This document shows, piece by piece, positions 53,191-62,237 of a DNA stretch of 64,000 nucleotides (its first letter is position 1; the number at the start of each line of letters is the position of its first letter). This DNA comes from CAYWVO01 sp964461835 (GTDB lineage: Bacteria; Zixibacteria; MSB-5A5; WJJR01; JAJRUJ01). A model generated the notes under the pieces. That model ran no database searches. It saw only the letters and a program-made list of their open reading frames with translations, and was not told the DNA's origin. Position numbers and translations under genes: made by a program. The stretch lies in NCBI GenBank assembly GCA_964461835.1, contig CAYWVO010000007.1, forward strand, positions 1 to 64,000. Reading direction: 5' to 3'.

Positions 53191-55134
53191 GTGTACAGAG
53201 TATTTGCCGCTGAATGTTCATCCCGTACGTTTCCGCTCATTATCATTAGTATCCTGCTCGCTGCCTGTTGCCTGACTGCTCGGCCTGCCATTGGTCAAGA
53301 AATAGCCACCCTCCCGGCCGCGCTGTATGAATATGACCGCTGGGAAGTCGAGGTGCACCCGATTCGCGGGATCATTCTGAATATCGAGCGAAAAGTCCGG
53401 GTAAACACCCCCGAGGGGCGCAGGGTCGGGGACCTTCAACTTTGGGAGACCTTCTATCAATCCCTGGAAGAATTTCGGGCAACAGTGCGCGATACGTCCG
53501 GCGGCGAAATTTTCAGCCTGGAAAAACGTGATCTCTCCAGTAGATACCCATTCTCGGACTATCGTCTCTATTCTGAAGATCGATTATATGAGGCCGTGCT
53601 GGATGCACCGTCCTATCCCTACGTCATCGAATATGAGTATCAGCTTGAAATCAATAACACATTTTTCTGGCCGGATTGGATACTTCCCGATCGCTTCCCG
53701 CGGCAGGAAGCTACGTACGAAGTAGCAGTTCCCCACCTGTTCGAGTACCGTACCCGGGCAATGCTGGGCAACTTGTATGTTGATTCCAGCCGAACCTTAA
53801 AGCGGGACGTGACGACGTGGTCCATCACCGGATTTACCGGTGATCCGGCTGCCCGTCGACCATACGAAAACCAGCCGGTAATCTATGTGGCGCCGGTTGA
53901 ATTCGTCATTGCGCGTGAGCGGGGCCAGACCGATACTTGGGCCCACTTGGGGCAGTGGTATGACGATCTTACTCGTAGCCGTCGCGAAATCTCTGAAGAA
54001 CAAGCCCAAAAGGTCGCCAACCTCGTCGACCCGCAGGCCGATAAACGGGACATTGTTCGCTCCTTGAAGGAATACGTGTCTCGCAACTGGCGGTATGTGG
54101 CGATTGAAATTGGTATCGGCGGTTGGCGACCGCATGAAGCCGAGTCGGTGTTTCAAAGTAAGTACGGCGACTGCAAAGACCTGACTTTTCTGTGGCTCGC
54201 TATGCTTGATGTGTTTGATATCACCGGTCACCCCGCGCTGGTTCGCGCCCGTAACCCGCGACCCCTGGTGCCGGATTTCCCGAAAGACTGGTTCGATCAT
54301 GTCATCGGTTGTGCGATTGTTGATTCCGACACAATTTGGGCCGATTTAACTGCTCCCCTGTATCCTGCCGGTGAATTGCCCTATCAGGTTCAAGACCGCT
54401 ATGCACTGATTATCGGGAAGCAGTCCGGCACCCTGGTAAAAACACCATCCGCAGCGCCGGAGGAAAATCTCTCACTGCGAACAATGGTCGGTGAGTTGAC
54501 TCCCGCGGGAGATTTGCACTTCACGCTGCGAGCTCGGCTTTCCGGGCATAAATTGGTCGCCCTTACCGGCGGGAGCCGCTCAGTCCCCCCGAGTCGCACT
54601 GTGGCCCAACTGTTGGGGGTGTTCGCGGGACGAATGACACTCGACACCGCTGCAATGAATGCCGAGGATGGCTCGTTCACTGCACAAGGGACGATCAGCG
54701 AATGGGCCGAATTTACCAACGAGCGAGTAATCTTTCCTCTCGCCTTTGCCGGCTGGGCCGCCCCCCAACCACTCGTTACCCGGTCGATGCCGCCCGGTGA
54801 ACTCCAGCGGCCCTATCCCTGCTTCGAAGTTGATACGATGAAAATAATTCTCCCCGCCGGGTATCAGCAGGAATTTGCCCCGGAGAATCTGTACCTTGAT
54901 GGTGAATTTGGCAGGCTCGGTTCCACCGTGTCGACTGCGGGAGATACCCTGACCTATACGCGGGAATTCGTCTACGACTTGAAACGGGCGGAGCGCATCA
55001 CGCCAATCGATAATGAGTTACTGATTGCGGCGTTGGCCTCGTTGGAGGCAGCGGATGCGGTCTTTATCCGGACGGCGCCGACCGATACCCTGCCTGGTAA
55101 CGGCCAAAACACAGTACCCTGGAAAAACGACTAA
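53191..55134 (+). CDS. DUF3857/transglutaminase-like protein with intact triad
   Basis: A 647-residue exported protein (core PLIIISILLAACCLTA; a lipobox LAAC is possible). It has the same three-part layout as the preceding gene: a DUF3857 domain (about 45-215), a transglutaminase domain with Cys328 in YGDCKDLT, His370 in WFDHVIGC and Asp385 in TIWADLTAP, and a C-terminal beta domain. It may act as a surface thiol peptidase or amidase; substrates are unknown. The start is a GTG at 53191, 14 bases after the previous stop. It is convergent with the saccharopine dehydrogenase-like gene, and their ends overlap by 4 bases. Confidence 0.9.
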   Translation: MYRVFAAECSSRTFPLIIISILLAACCLTARPAIGQEIATLPAALYEYDRWEVEVHPIRGIILNIERKVRVNTPEGRRVGDLQLWETFYQSLEEFRATVRDTSGGEIFSLEKRDLSSRYPFSDYRLYSEDRLYEAVLDAPSYPYVIEYEYQLEINNTFFWPDWILPDRFPRQEATYEVAVPHLFEYRTRAMLGNLYVDSSRTLKRDVTTWSITGFTGDPAARRPYENQPVIYVAPVEFVIARERGQTDTWAHLGQWYDDLTRSRREISEEQAQKVANLVDPQADKRDIVRSLKEYVSRNWRYVAIEIGIGGWRPHEAESVFQSKYGDCKDLTFLWLAMLDVFDITGHPALVRARNPRPLVPDFPKDWFDHVIGCAIVDSDTIWADLTAPLYPAGELPYQVQDRYALIIGKQSGTLVKTPSAAPEENLSLRTMVGELTPAGDLHFTLRARLSGHKLVALTGGSRSVPPSRTVAQLLGVFAGRMTLDTAAMNAEDGSFTAQGTISEWAEFTNERVIFPLAFAGWAAPQPLVTRSMPPGELQRPYPCFEVDTMKIILPAGYQQEFAPENLYLDGEFGRLGSTVSTAGDTLTYTREFVYDLKRAERITPIDNELLIAALASLEAADAVFIRTAPTDTLPGNGQNTVPWKND

Positions 55135-56264
55135 GCCGGTAACCCGTCAATAACTATCCCACGCCGAGAAAGCTCATCGATAAAGGTTTGCGCCGGTACG
55201 CCACGTTCCTGGCCAAAGACGCCGCGTTGGGTGATCCGACCATCCGCCAGCATCCGGCAGATAATCGCCGCGGGAAAAGCGGTCATCCGTGCCATCGAGG
55301 AAATGTCGTTGGCGGTATCGTGCCGGTCAATAATCGTTAATTCCTTCCGGCTATCCTTGCCCAAAAACACAATTCGTACCAGCGTGATATCCGGCTCGTC
55401 GTGGGGCAGGGAGTGCTCCAGGAGGCGAGCGGTTAACTGCCGGGGGATGACTTCCCCATTGGGGGCACCAACGGGTTCGGCGGAGAACAATCCCAAGTGG
55501 CGCATGGCGGCCATAATCGCACCATGGCCCGGATAGCGAATCGTCTTATAATCCAGATCTCTCAAGCGCGTTTGATACGTTTCGGGCAACGTGGATACAC
55601 CCCCCGAGGTATAAAACGCCTCGACCGTGCCGATTGGCTCAGGGAACTTCAGCGATTCGAATGCAGTGAGCGGTTCGCACGTCTCAATGATACCGGCTCG
55701 CAACCTCCGCACCGGCTCCACATATTCATTGATCAACCCCTCGACCGAAAACAGCAGCGAATAATTTAATGGTGGTTGAGGCTGTTGGGGCAAACCGCCC
55801 ACCCGAATTTTCACGGTGTCAACCCAATCCCACCGCTGCACTCCCCATGCCACCAGCACCGCGACCATCCCTGGCGCCAATCCGCAATCCGGGATAATTG
55901 AGACTTCCGCCGCGCGAGCCTCCTCATCGAGCGCCAGCTGCTCCGCGACCACGGAGTTATTGCCACCAAGGTCGCAGAAATGCGTACGGGTCTCGATTGC
56001 CGCCTTGGTAAAGGCAACATTAAATCCGTAGTGGACTGCCCCAAGGCAGGCATCGGCCGGTTCCATCAGTTGACGGATGTGCCTCGCAGCTGTGGCGTCA
56101 AATTCAACCGTTTTTAACCGGTCATCACCAAAACGCTGTCGCAGACCTTCGAGATTGGCCGCATTGTTGTCCGTTGCCACGACCCGTGTGGTGCCGAACT
56201 GCCGCAACAAGTCGAAGCAGGCCACCTGCCCCATCCTTCCTGCGCCCAAAACCAGATACCTCAT
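55131..56264 (-). CDS. Saccharopine dehydrogenase-family oxidoreductase
   Basis: NAD(P)-dependent dehydrogenase of about 377 residues. The Rossmann domain opens with YLVLGAGRMGQVACFDLL, followed by HYGFNVAFTKAAIETRTHFC, and the C-terminal saccharopine-dehydrogenase domain has DCGLAPGMVAVLVAWG and KTIRYPGHGAIMAAMRHLGL. Related enzymes act on saccharopine, lysine or polyamine intermediates; I cannot choose. The ATG at 56264 has AGGTG 7 bases upstream; the longer frame from 56312 has no support. No lysine-pathway genes lie nearby. It overlaps the convergent transglutaminase gene by 4 bases. Confidence 0.85.
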   Translation of the reverse strand: MRYLVLGAGRMGQVACFDLLRQFGTTRVVATDNNAANLEGLRQRFGDDRLKTVEFDATAARHIRQLMEPADACLGAVHYGFNVAFTKAAIETRTHFCDLGGNNSVVAEQLALDEEARAAEVSIIPDCGLAPGMVAVLVAWGVQRWDWVDTVKIRVGGLPQQPQPPLNYSLLFSVEGLINEYVEPVRRLRAGIIETCEPLTAFESLKFPEPIGTVEAFYTSGGVSTLPETYQTRLRDLDYKTIRYPGHGAIMAAMRHLGLFSAEPVGAPNGEVIPRQLTARLLEHSLPHDEPDITLVRIVFLGKDSRKELTIIDRHDTANDISSMARMTAFPAAIICRMLADGRITQRGVFGQERGVPAQTFIDELSRRGIVIDGLPA

Positions 56265-56444
56265 CACTACACCTGCATTGCCCTCGATACGCTTGTACCG
56301 GCAATCAATCACAAAATCAGGGGTATAAATCGAATTGCCCCCGACAAGTCAATGGCCGCCGAGAAAAAACTACGGCCGAATCGGGACTCGCACTTGGTTG
56401 TCTTTGCCCTTTTGCCGAAATGCGTGCTTCCGTATATTCGGGCA

Positions 56445-57857
56445 ATGTTATTCGACGGCGGACAGAATACCGTTTATTTCGTCTTTATCCTGGTCTATTT
56501 GTTTATCCTGATTGGTGTTGGATTTTACCGCACCAAGTACGTCCGTACCCAGGAAGATTTTGTGGTCGCCGGCCGCAGACTCCCCGCACGAGTACTGGTA
56601 GGGACACTTTTGGCAACCTGGATTGGTTCCGGCAGCATTACCGGCGGGGCCGGATTAGCTTTTGAGCGGGGATTTTCCGCCCTCTGGTTTTCCGCCGGGG
56701 CGTGGGCGGCGATCATTATTCTGTATTTTGTGGCCTCGCGGGCGAGGACCCTGGCCCAATTGACCGTGCCGGACCTGCTGGAATTACGCTACAACAAATA
56801 TGCCCGCATCCTCGGCACCTTGGTAACCGTGATTGCCTACACCGCGATTGTCTCCTACCAATTCCGGGCCGGCGGCAAAGTCTTAAATCTGGTTACCGGT
56901 TTGAACACCGACGCCGGCATTATTATCACCGCACTCTTTGTTATCGGCTACACCGTATTGGCCGGGATGATTTCGGTGGCGTATACCGACGTGGTCAACG
57001 GGATCATCATGATCATCGGGTTGTTCATCGCCCTGCCGTTTATGCTGGCGCATGCCGGGAGTTGGTCGCAGGTGCTGACCACGCTACCGGCGGACCATTT
57101 CACGGTTATGGGTGAAATGAACATCCTGGACGCGCTGGGATTTACCCTGCCCGCGATGCTGCTCATGCTGGGAGAATCCGGCATGTATCAGCGATTTTTC
57201 TCGGCCAAGGACCCGCCGACCGCGCGCAAGTCCGTGGTCGGCTGGATCGTGGGCACGGTAGTCATTGAAACCTTGATCGCGGTCCTGGCGATTATCGGCA
57301 GCGCCAGTTTCCCCGGCATTGATTCCGAAAGTGTGATTCTCCATGCGGCACGTCATGGATTACCCTTGATGATCGGCTGCCTGCTGCTCTCGGCAATCGT
57401 GGCGGTGATTGTCTCGACCGCCGATTCGTTTTTGCTGGTGCCGGCGACCAATATCATGCGGGATGTCTACCAGCGGTTTATCAATCCAAATGTGACCGAA
57501 AAGCAGACGGTGTTGTATTCCCGGATCGTGGTTATCCTGCTTGGCGTTTTTGCCTTCGTACAAGTACGCTTCTTTGAGAAAATTTTGGAGATGGCGCTGT
57601 ATGCGTACACCATGTATGGCGTGGGGATTACTCCGGCGGTAATGGGCGCGTTTTTCTGGAAACGCGCCACCCCGGCGGGAGGCGTGACCTCCATGGCCTC
57701 CGGGATGATTGTCACCCTGGCCTGGGAAATCAGCGGGCAACCGTTTGGCCTGGCAACAGTCTACCCCGCGCTGATTGCCTCCCTGTTGGGACTCATCATC
57801 GTCAGCCTCCTCACCACCCGCCCGGACGAGGCGAAAGTGCGACCGTTTTTTACATAG
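56445..57857 (+). CDS. Sodium:solute symporter (SSS family)
   Basis: Integral membrane transporter with about 13 helices. Typical SSS features include the TM1 break (TLLATWIGSGSITGGAGLA), TVPDLLELRYNKYARILGTL, the GGKVLNLVTGL region and the STADSFLLVPATNIMRDVYQ segment with a Ser/Thr pair that forms part of the sodium site. The substrate cannot be read from the sequence; proline, pantothenate and sugars are all possible. The start is uncertain: ATG 56445 places the first helix close to the N-terminus, while the frame also opens at 56352. Neither has a clear ribosome site. Confidence 0.92.
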   Translation: MLFDGGQNTVYFVFILVYLFILIGVGFYRTKYVRTQEDFVVAGRRLPARVLVGTLLATWIGSGSITGGAGLAFERGFSALWFSAGAWAAIIILYFVASRARTLAQLTVPDLLELRYNKYARILGTLVTVIAYTAIVSYQFRAGGKVLNLVTGLNTDAGIIITALFVIGYTVLAGMISVAYTDVVNGIIMIIGLFIALPFMLAHAGSWSQVLTTLPADHFTVMGEMNILDALGFTLPAMLLMLGESGMYQRFFSAKDPPTARKSVVGWIVGTVVIETLIAVLAIIGSASFPGIDSESVILHAARHGLPLMIGCLLLSAIVAVIVSTADSFLLVPATNIMRDVYQRFINPNVTEKQTVLYSRIVVILLGVFAFVQVRFFEKILEMALYAYTMYGVGITPAVMGAFFWKRATPAGGVTSMASGMIVTLAWEISGQPFGLATVYPALIASLLGLIIVSLLTTRPDEAKVRPFFT

Positions 57858-58286
57858 ATTATCCGTGTCATTCCCGCGCACGCGGGAACCCAGGGGTAGC
57901 TGGGCCGTTTTTTAGTACCGCACCCACCGGGTGCACTGCAGGATGATCGGACGTAAAACATTATAGGAGCATACGTCGGGTTCCGAGGGAGCGTGTAGCA
58001 CGAATGAGAAACCCGACACTCGTTTTGTTTTCGGTGTTGCAATCTATGAGTGATTCCGCAATTGCCATCAACATTTAATTTCAGCAAAACAATCCTTAAA
58101 AGGGATATACTTAAATGTCTGATAATCTTTGAATTCATTGAAGGGTCTATTCAAAAGCCGGTCGGCAATAATGCCAGTTCGATTCATAAGTATCAACAAC
58201 GCGTATTGGAAATAATCGAAAAATCCCTTGACACAAGCTGACATATCACTATACCATTTGCCGTATCCAAACGGAAGGAGAATCGA
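57858..58286. repeat. Spacer with hairpins, then AT-rich DNA
   Basis: It contains TTCCCGCG/CGCGGGAA at 57871-57888, a CACCC/GGGTG hairpin near 57921-57934, and GTCGGGTT paired with AACCCGAC across about 30 bases (57976-58019). From 58030 on the DNA becomes AT-rich, unlike the rest of the window, and leads into the LamG gene. A short frame here lacks a ribosome site. Confidence 0.65.
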
Positions 58287-59030
58287 ATGAAGGCACGGGG
58301 ATTGGTGTATCTCATCGGGGTATTGTTGTTAGTGAGTTGCAGCAAGTCGAGTGACCCAAAACAAGATCCCGACTTATCAGAGGGATTAATAGCTTTCTAT
58401 CCATTCGATGGTAACGCGAATGATGAAAGTGGGAATAGTAATCATGGTGTATTGATGGGGCAGGCGTCAGTCGATAACAGTCTGGTAATCGGAGACAACG
58501 AAAATGACTACCTGCTGATTCCTCATACCTTGATGGACAATCTGACCGACTTCTCATGCGCAGCGATGTTAAGAATAAACACACTTCATACAACTGGCAG
58601 ACTTCCCGGAAACAACTGGATTGGAGGGGCCGCAGCATCCAATGCCAATGTCTTCGGTGTATTCTACGATCCGGTAGAAAAGGCATGGGAATTCTCCTTT
58701 TTTTTGGCGCCTGGTGGGAGAGGTGTTTTTTTCTATGATGACGCCATAGAGGATGGCGCATGGCATCATATCGTTGCTACTCGCACAGGATCAATTGCAA
58801 GGCTTTTCATCGATGGAGTTGAAATTGGTGGTGGTATTTCAGTCAGCGATCTTACCCTTGTAATAGAGCAAGGCGGACTTATAGTGGGACAGGAACAAGA
58901 TGAACTTGGAGGTTCATTCGAGCCCGATCAATCATGGGCGGGAGAGATCGATAATCTTAGTATCTATAATCGCGCATTGGATGAAGACCAAGTCCAGGCT
59001 CTTTTTGAACATGATGGAGCGATAGAATAG
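58287..59030 (+). CDS. LamG-domain lipoprotein
   Basis: A 247-residue lipoprotein: signal sequence VYLIGVLLLVSC with a lipobox, a short linker, then a LamG/concanavalin-like jelly roll. It opens with the typical GLIAFYPFDGNANDESGNSN and has WHHIVATRTGSIARLFIDGV and EIDNLSIYNRALDEDQVQAL at the end. Such domains bind sugars or mediate surface contacts. AAGGAG lies 5 bases before the ATG. The gene is clearly more AT-rich than its neighbours, lies alone between two palindrome-rich spacers, and was probably gained by transfer. Confidence 0.88.
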   Translation: MKARGLVYLIGVLLLVSCSKSSDPKQDPDLSEGLIAFYPFDGNANDESGNSNHGVLMGQASVDNSLVIGDNENDYLLIPHTLMDNLTDFSCAAMLRINTLHTTGRLPGNNWIGGAAASNANVFGVFYDPVEKAWEFSFFLAPGGRGVFFYDDAIEDGAWHHIVATRTGSIARLFIDGVEIGGGISVSDLTLVIEQGGLIVGQEQDELGGSFEPDQSWAGEIDNLSIYNRALDEDQVQALFEHDGAIE

Positions 59031-59740
59031 ATTAGCGGTACATCGAAAACTGTAACCCACCAAGAACGACGAATCCCGCAGGGATTCGGAGTGGCTGGTG
59101 GATCGTTATTAGCTTTCGTTTGTGATGTCCCACCCGCCATTCCGCGCCCTGATCAGGGCGTAATTCTGGTTGTATACCCTAATTTTCAGCAGCGCACCCG
59201 CTGGGTGCGGCACCGAAAATGGATCCCAGCCTTCGCTGGGATGACAAGGAATAAAGTCCACGATGTCGAAACCACGTTCCATCTGCCATGGCGGATCGGG
59301 ACTCAAGGGTTTCCACCTCCGCCGAATTCAATGTCACCACCTCACATAACAAAATCCCAAAAGCCGACCCCACGCCCTGGCGGGAGCGCGGCCCTTCCTT
59401 ACCGATATTCATTATCGCGAATCCGGGAAAGTGATAGGTATCATTTTGGATGAAAAGTGATATGCGAAACGCGCACCTATTGTGTGCGGAACCACGAACG
59501 GATTCTGGCCTGGATCGTCATGGTCAACGCTAACAACGGATCGTACTGTCTGTCCCCCTTGCTGCGCAAGGGTAACGGGATTCCTGCGTACGCAGGAATG
59601 ACGGGACAGCGTAATTCTGCTGAACCCAGAAGACGTCAGCCCAAGGGCTGACCAGCACGGTGAATATTCGAAACGCGCACCCACTGGGTGCGGCACCAAG
59701 AATGGACTCCAGCCTGCGCTGGGATGACATAAAGATAGTG
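59031..59740. repeat. Palindrome-rich spacer after the LamG gene
   Basis: About 710 non-coding bases. It holds a nested palindrome at 59055-59101 (outer arms CCACCA/TGGTGG, inner GAATCCC/GGGATTC), hairpins ATCCCAGC/GCTGGGAT (59223-59242), ATTCCTGCG/CGCAGGAAT (59580-59599) and GTCAGCCC/GGGCTGAC (59635-59652), two CACCC(A/G)CTGGGTG motifs, and a degenerate GTCGAAACC element near 59265. The GTCAGCCC element matches one found in the 32-33 kb array. No gene is evident. Confidence 0.8.
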
Positions 59741-60328
59741 CTACCCTTGCAATTCCTTATGCCGAAAACAACTCACCAGATGATCATTGACCATGCCGGT
59801 AGCCTGCATATGGGCATAACAAACCGTGGGGCCAACGAAACGGAAGCCACGCTCTTTCAAATCGTCGCTTAGAATTTCGGCTTCTTTGGTGACTGCGGGA
59901 AGTTGCTTCAGCGTCTTCCAGCGATTGACAATCGGCTCCCCGTCGACAAAGCGCCAGATATAATCAGCAAAACTGCCGAATTCGTCCTTGACCTTCAGGA
60001 ACGCCTTCGCATTACCGAGGGCTGCGTTGATTTTCTGCCGGTTGCGGATAATCCCCGCATCCCGCATCAACCGCTCAATACTCCGCGCATTGAACCGCGC
60101 AACTTTGGCCGGATCAAAATTAGCGAAGGCCCGGCGGAAATTTTCGCGCTTATGCAGGATCGTCCGCCAGCTCAAACCGGCCTGAAATCCCTCGAGCACC
60201 AGAAATTCAAACAACTTCTGGTCATCATATAGTGGCACACCCCACTCGGTATCGTGGTAGGCCACCATCAGCGGATCATCCTCCGGCCAGCCACAACGGA
60301 TCAGTTTTTGTGAGGCCGGTGGACACAT
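59741..60328 (-). CDS. tag: DNA-3-methyladenine glycosylase I
   Basis: Removes 3-methyladenine from alkylated DNA. Family features: RCGWPEDDPLMVAYHDTEWG (with Zn-binding Cys and His), LFEFLVLEGFQAGLSWRTIL with the catalytic Glu, and the C-terminal zinc pair in NDHLVSC (His and Cys four residues apart). The length is normal for Tag. The ATG at 60328 or a TTG at 60337 that overlaps the SirC stop could be the start. It is the last gene of the haem/sirohaem minus-strand series. Confidence 0.93.
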   Translation of the reverse strand: MCPPASQKLIRCGWPEDDPLMVAYHDTEWGVPLYDDQKLFEFLVLEGFQAGLSWRTILHKRENFRRAFANFDPAKVARFNARSIERLMRDAGIIRNRQKINAALGNAKAFLKVKDEFGSFADYIWRFVDGEPIVNRWKTLKQLPAVTKEAEILSDDLKERGFRFVGPTVCYAHMQATGMVNDHLVSCFRHKELQG

Positions 60329-60333
60329 CGAAA

Positions 60334-60975
60334 TCAAAGAGATGCCAGTAGTTTGCTGTAGTGATCTTCGACGTCGGCGGGTTCCTCGGAGACAAAAAGC
60401 GACGGCCAGTCAATCTCCAGGAATTTCTTGAAGCAGTCCTGTTGCTTCTTCTGATCATCAGGGAATCGGCGATACATTTCGGCGCGGAACGCCTCCGCCA
60501 AATCAATCACCGGCTGCCACTGCGGCCCGAAGACTGACTCTAACATTTGACGGATGAACTTGGTTACAAACGGTGCACGTCCGTCAGTCGAAATCGCCAG
60601 GGTCAGCGAGCCGCGGTCGATCACCGCCGGGAAAATGAAGTCACAGCGCGGCGGATCATCCACCACGTTGACCGGCACGTTGGCGTTCCGGCAATCCTCG
60701 TATACCTGCTGATTAATCTCCTCGCTGTCGGTGGCCGAAATCACCAATCCGTATCCGGCTGCTTCGGGAGATTGGTAGTCACGTTCAATGATTGTTGCCA
60801 ATTTCTCTTCCCGCATCTGCTCAATCCCGGCGTTATGTTTCGGAGCGATAACGGTAATATCGGCGGCGCGGGTGACAAGCGATTTGGCTTTGCGGAACGC
60901 CACCGCCCCACCGCCGACAATCAGGCATTTGCGCTCGGAGAGTCGTAAGTTGACGGGGAGATACGAAGTGGTCAT
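60334..60975 (-). CDS. Precorrin-2 dehydrogenase / sirohydrochlorin ferrochelatase-type protein
   Basis: NAD-dependent oxidation of precorrin-2 to sirohydrochlorin, the step after the SUMT reaction. The 213-residue protein matches the CysG N-terminal/Met8 family: CLIVGGGAVAFRKAKSLV, VISATDSEEINQQVYEDC, NVVDDPPRCDFIFPAVIDRG, LTLAISTDGRAPFVTKFIRQ. Ferrochelatase activity is possible but not certain from sequence. The ATG at 60975 overlaps the hemA stop (ATGA), and the hemA-sirC pairing is common in bacteria. Two other domains of CysG are absent; SUMT is encoded separately, fused to HemD. Confidence 0.92.
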   Translation of the reverse strand: MTTSYLPVNLRLSERKCLIVGGGAVAFRKAKSLVTRAADITVIAPKHNAGIEQMREEKLATIIERDYQSPEAAGYGLVISATDSEEINQQVYEDCRNANVPVNVVDDPPRCDFIFPAVIDRGSLTLAISTDGRAPFVTKFIRQMLESVFGPQWQPVIDLAEAFRAEMYRRFPDDQKKQQDCFKKFLEIDWPSLFVSEEPADVEDHYSKLLASL

Positions 60976-62231
60976 TCGCCGCTCCCGTGCCGACCAGCGG
61001 CTTGCAGGAGACGTCGCGCGAGACGGATACTGAATTCGTCGAGTGCCACACTGCACGACGGGGGGTATTCATCCTTCGCGTGCATGAGTTCCTCCACCCG
61101 AATTCGCTCGAACGCGTCCCCCAGCCCATTGTACATCGGATCGAGACGCACCGCCTCGTACCAATACACAAATTGCGAGACTTTGTCTTCGACAATCGCC
61201 TCCGCCGGGACAATTGCCGATTCTCGATCTTCCATGCCGGTGTTTAATTCACGGTGGATATCATCCAGGTCGTACACCGTAATGGCTGGTAATTCTCGCA
61301 CGGCGAAATCAATATCACGCGGCACACCCAGATCAATCACGAGCTGCGCTTTTGCCCCGTCGGACCGATCACCATAGTGCAGCTTGGTCACCACGGGCAA
61401 CGACGATCCGGTACAGGACACAACCACATCGACGTCGGCAATTTCCGACCCCAGTTGCTCCAGGGTTATCGCGTTCCCGCCGAACGCGGAGGCCAGCCGT
61501 TCGGCATACGCGACGGTGCGGTTGGCAAAGATAAACCGCTCAAATCCCACTTTGCGCAAATGTTCGGCCGCCAGCGAAATCATTTCACTGGCGCCGATAA
61601 AGAGTACACGGGGAGCGCGGCCTTCCGGCACCCGCTCACTTATCAGCCGTGCGGCCACTCCGCCGACCGAGACCGGCCGCTTGCCAATAATTGTCTCTTC
61701 GCGCACCCGTTTACCGGCACGAAACGCCTGGTGGAACAGGCGGTGTAAGATTTTCCCCGCCGATTTCACGGAACACGCAGTCGAGTATGCTTTTTTCACC
61801 TGGCCGAATATTTGAGTTTCCCCCAACACCATCGAGTTCAATCCGGCGGTAAGCCGGGCCAGGTGCCGCACGGCGAGATTATCATACCGCTCGAAAAACA
61901 TCTCCCGGGACAGGGTAACATCAATCGATCGATACGTCCGGTATAATTCGACGACAACCTCGAACGGCGTCACCGAACTGCGTACCACCATGTAGAACTC
62001 AATTCGGTTACAGGTGCTCACCGTCGCCGCTTCCAGCACTCCGGGGAAACTGATCAACAAATCATCGACACGCGGAATATCGTCCGGTGTCAATTGCATT
62101 GGTTCCCGTTCCTGAATCGACGCAGACTTATAATCGATCCCGACCAGGACCAGGCGCGCATGACGATGATGTTCCTGCGCGTCCAACCGCGCGCACATCC
62201 GCTCACATCGTTTTGCTTGTTGTTGCATCAT
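60972..62231 (-). CDS. hemA: Glutamyl-tRNA reductase
   Basis: First committed enzyme of tetrapyrrole synthesis by the C5 route; reduces glutamyl-tRNA to glutamate-1-semialdehyde. Catalytic Cys74 lies in STCNRIEFY. The segments AVRHLARLTAGLNSMVLGET and ILHRLFHQAFRAGKRVREET, the NADPH domain (RVLFIGASEMISLAAEHL) and a C-terminal dimerisation helix are present. The N-terminus has about 24 extra residues before the usual start of the fold (LVLVGIDYKSAS). It starts 6 bases after the end of the CoA-disulfide reductase gene. No hemL or hemB is in the window. Confidence 0.95.
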   Translation of the reverse strand: MMQQQAKRCERMCARLDAQEHHRHARLVLVGIDYKSASIQEREPMQLTPDDIPRVDDLLISFPGVLEAATVSTCNRIEFYMVVRSSVTPFEVVVELYRTYRSIDVTLSREMFFERYDNLAVRHLARLTAGLNSMVLGETQIFGQVKKAYSTACSVKSAGKILHRLFHQAFRAGKRVREETIIGKRPVSVGGVAARLISERVPEGRAPRVLFIGASEMISLAAEHLRKVGFERFIFANRTVAYAERLASAFGGNAITLEQLGSEIADVDVVVSCTGSSLPVVTKLHYGDRSDGAKAQLVIDLGVPRDIDFAVRELPAITVYDLDDIHRELNTGMEDRESAIVPAEAIVEDKVSQFVYWYEAVRLDPMYNGLGDAFERIRVEELMHAKDEYPPSCSVALDEFSIRLARRLLQAAGRHGSGE

Positions 62232-62237
62232 AACGCA

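Noticed and set aside
58050..58241. 63-codon frame in AT-rich DNA
   Set aside because: GTG start without a ribosome site, and no recognisable sequence.
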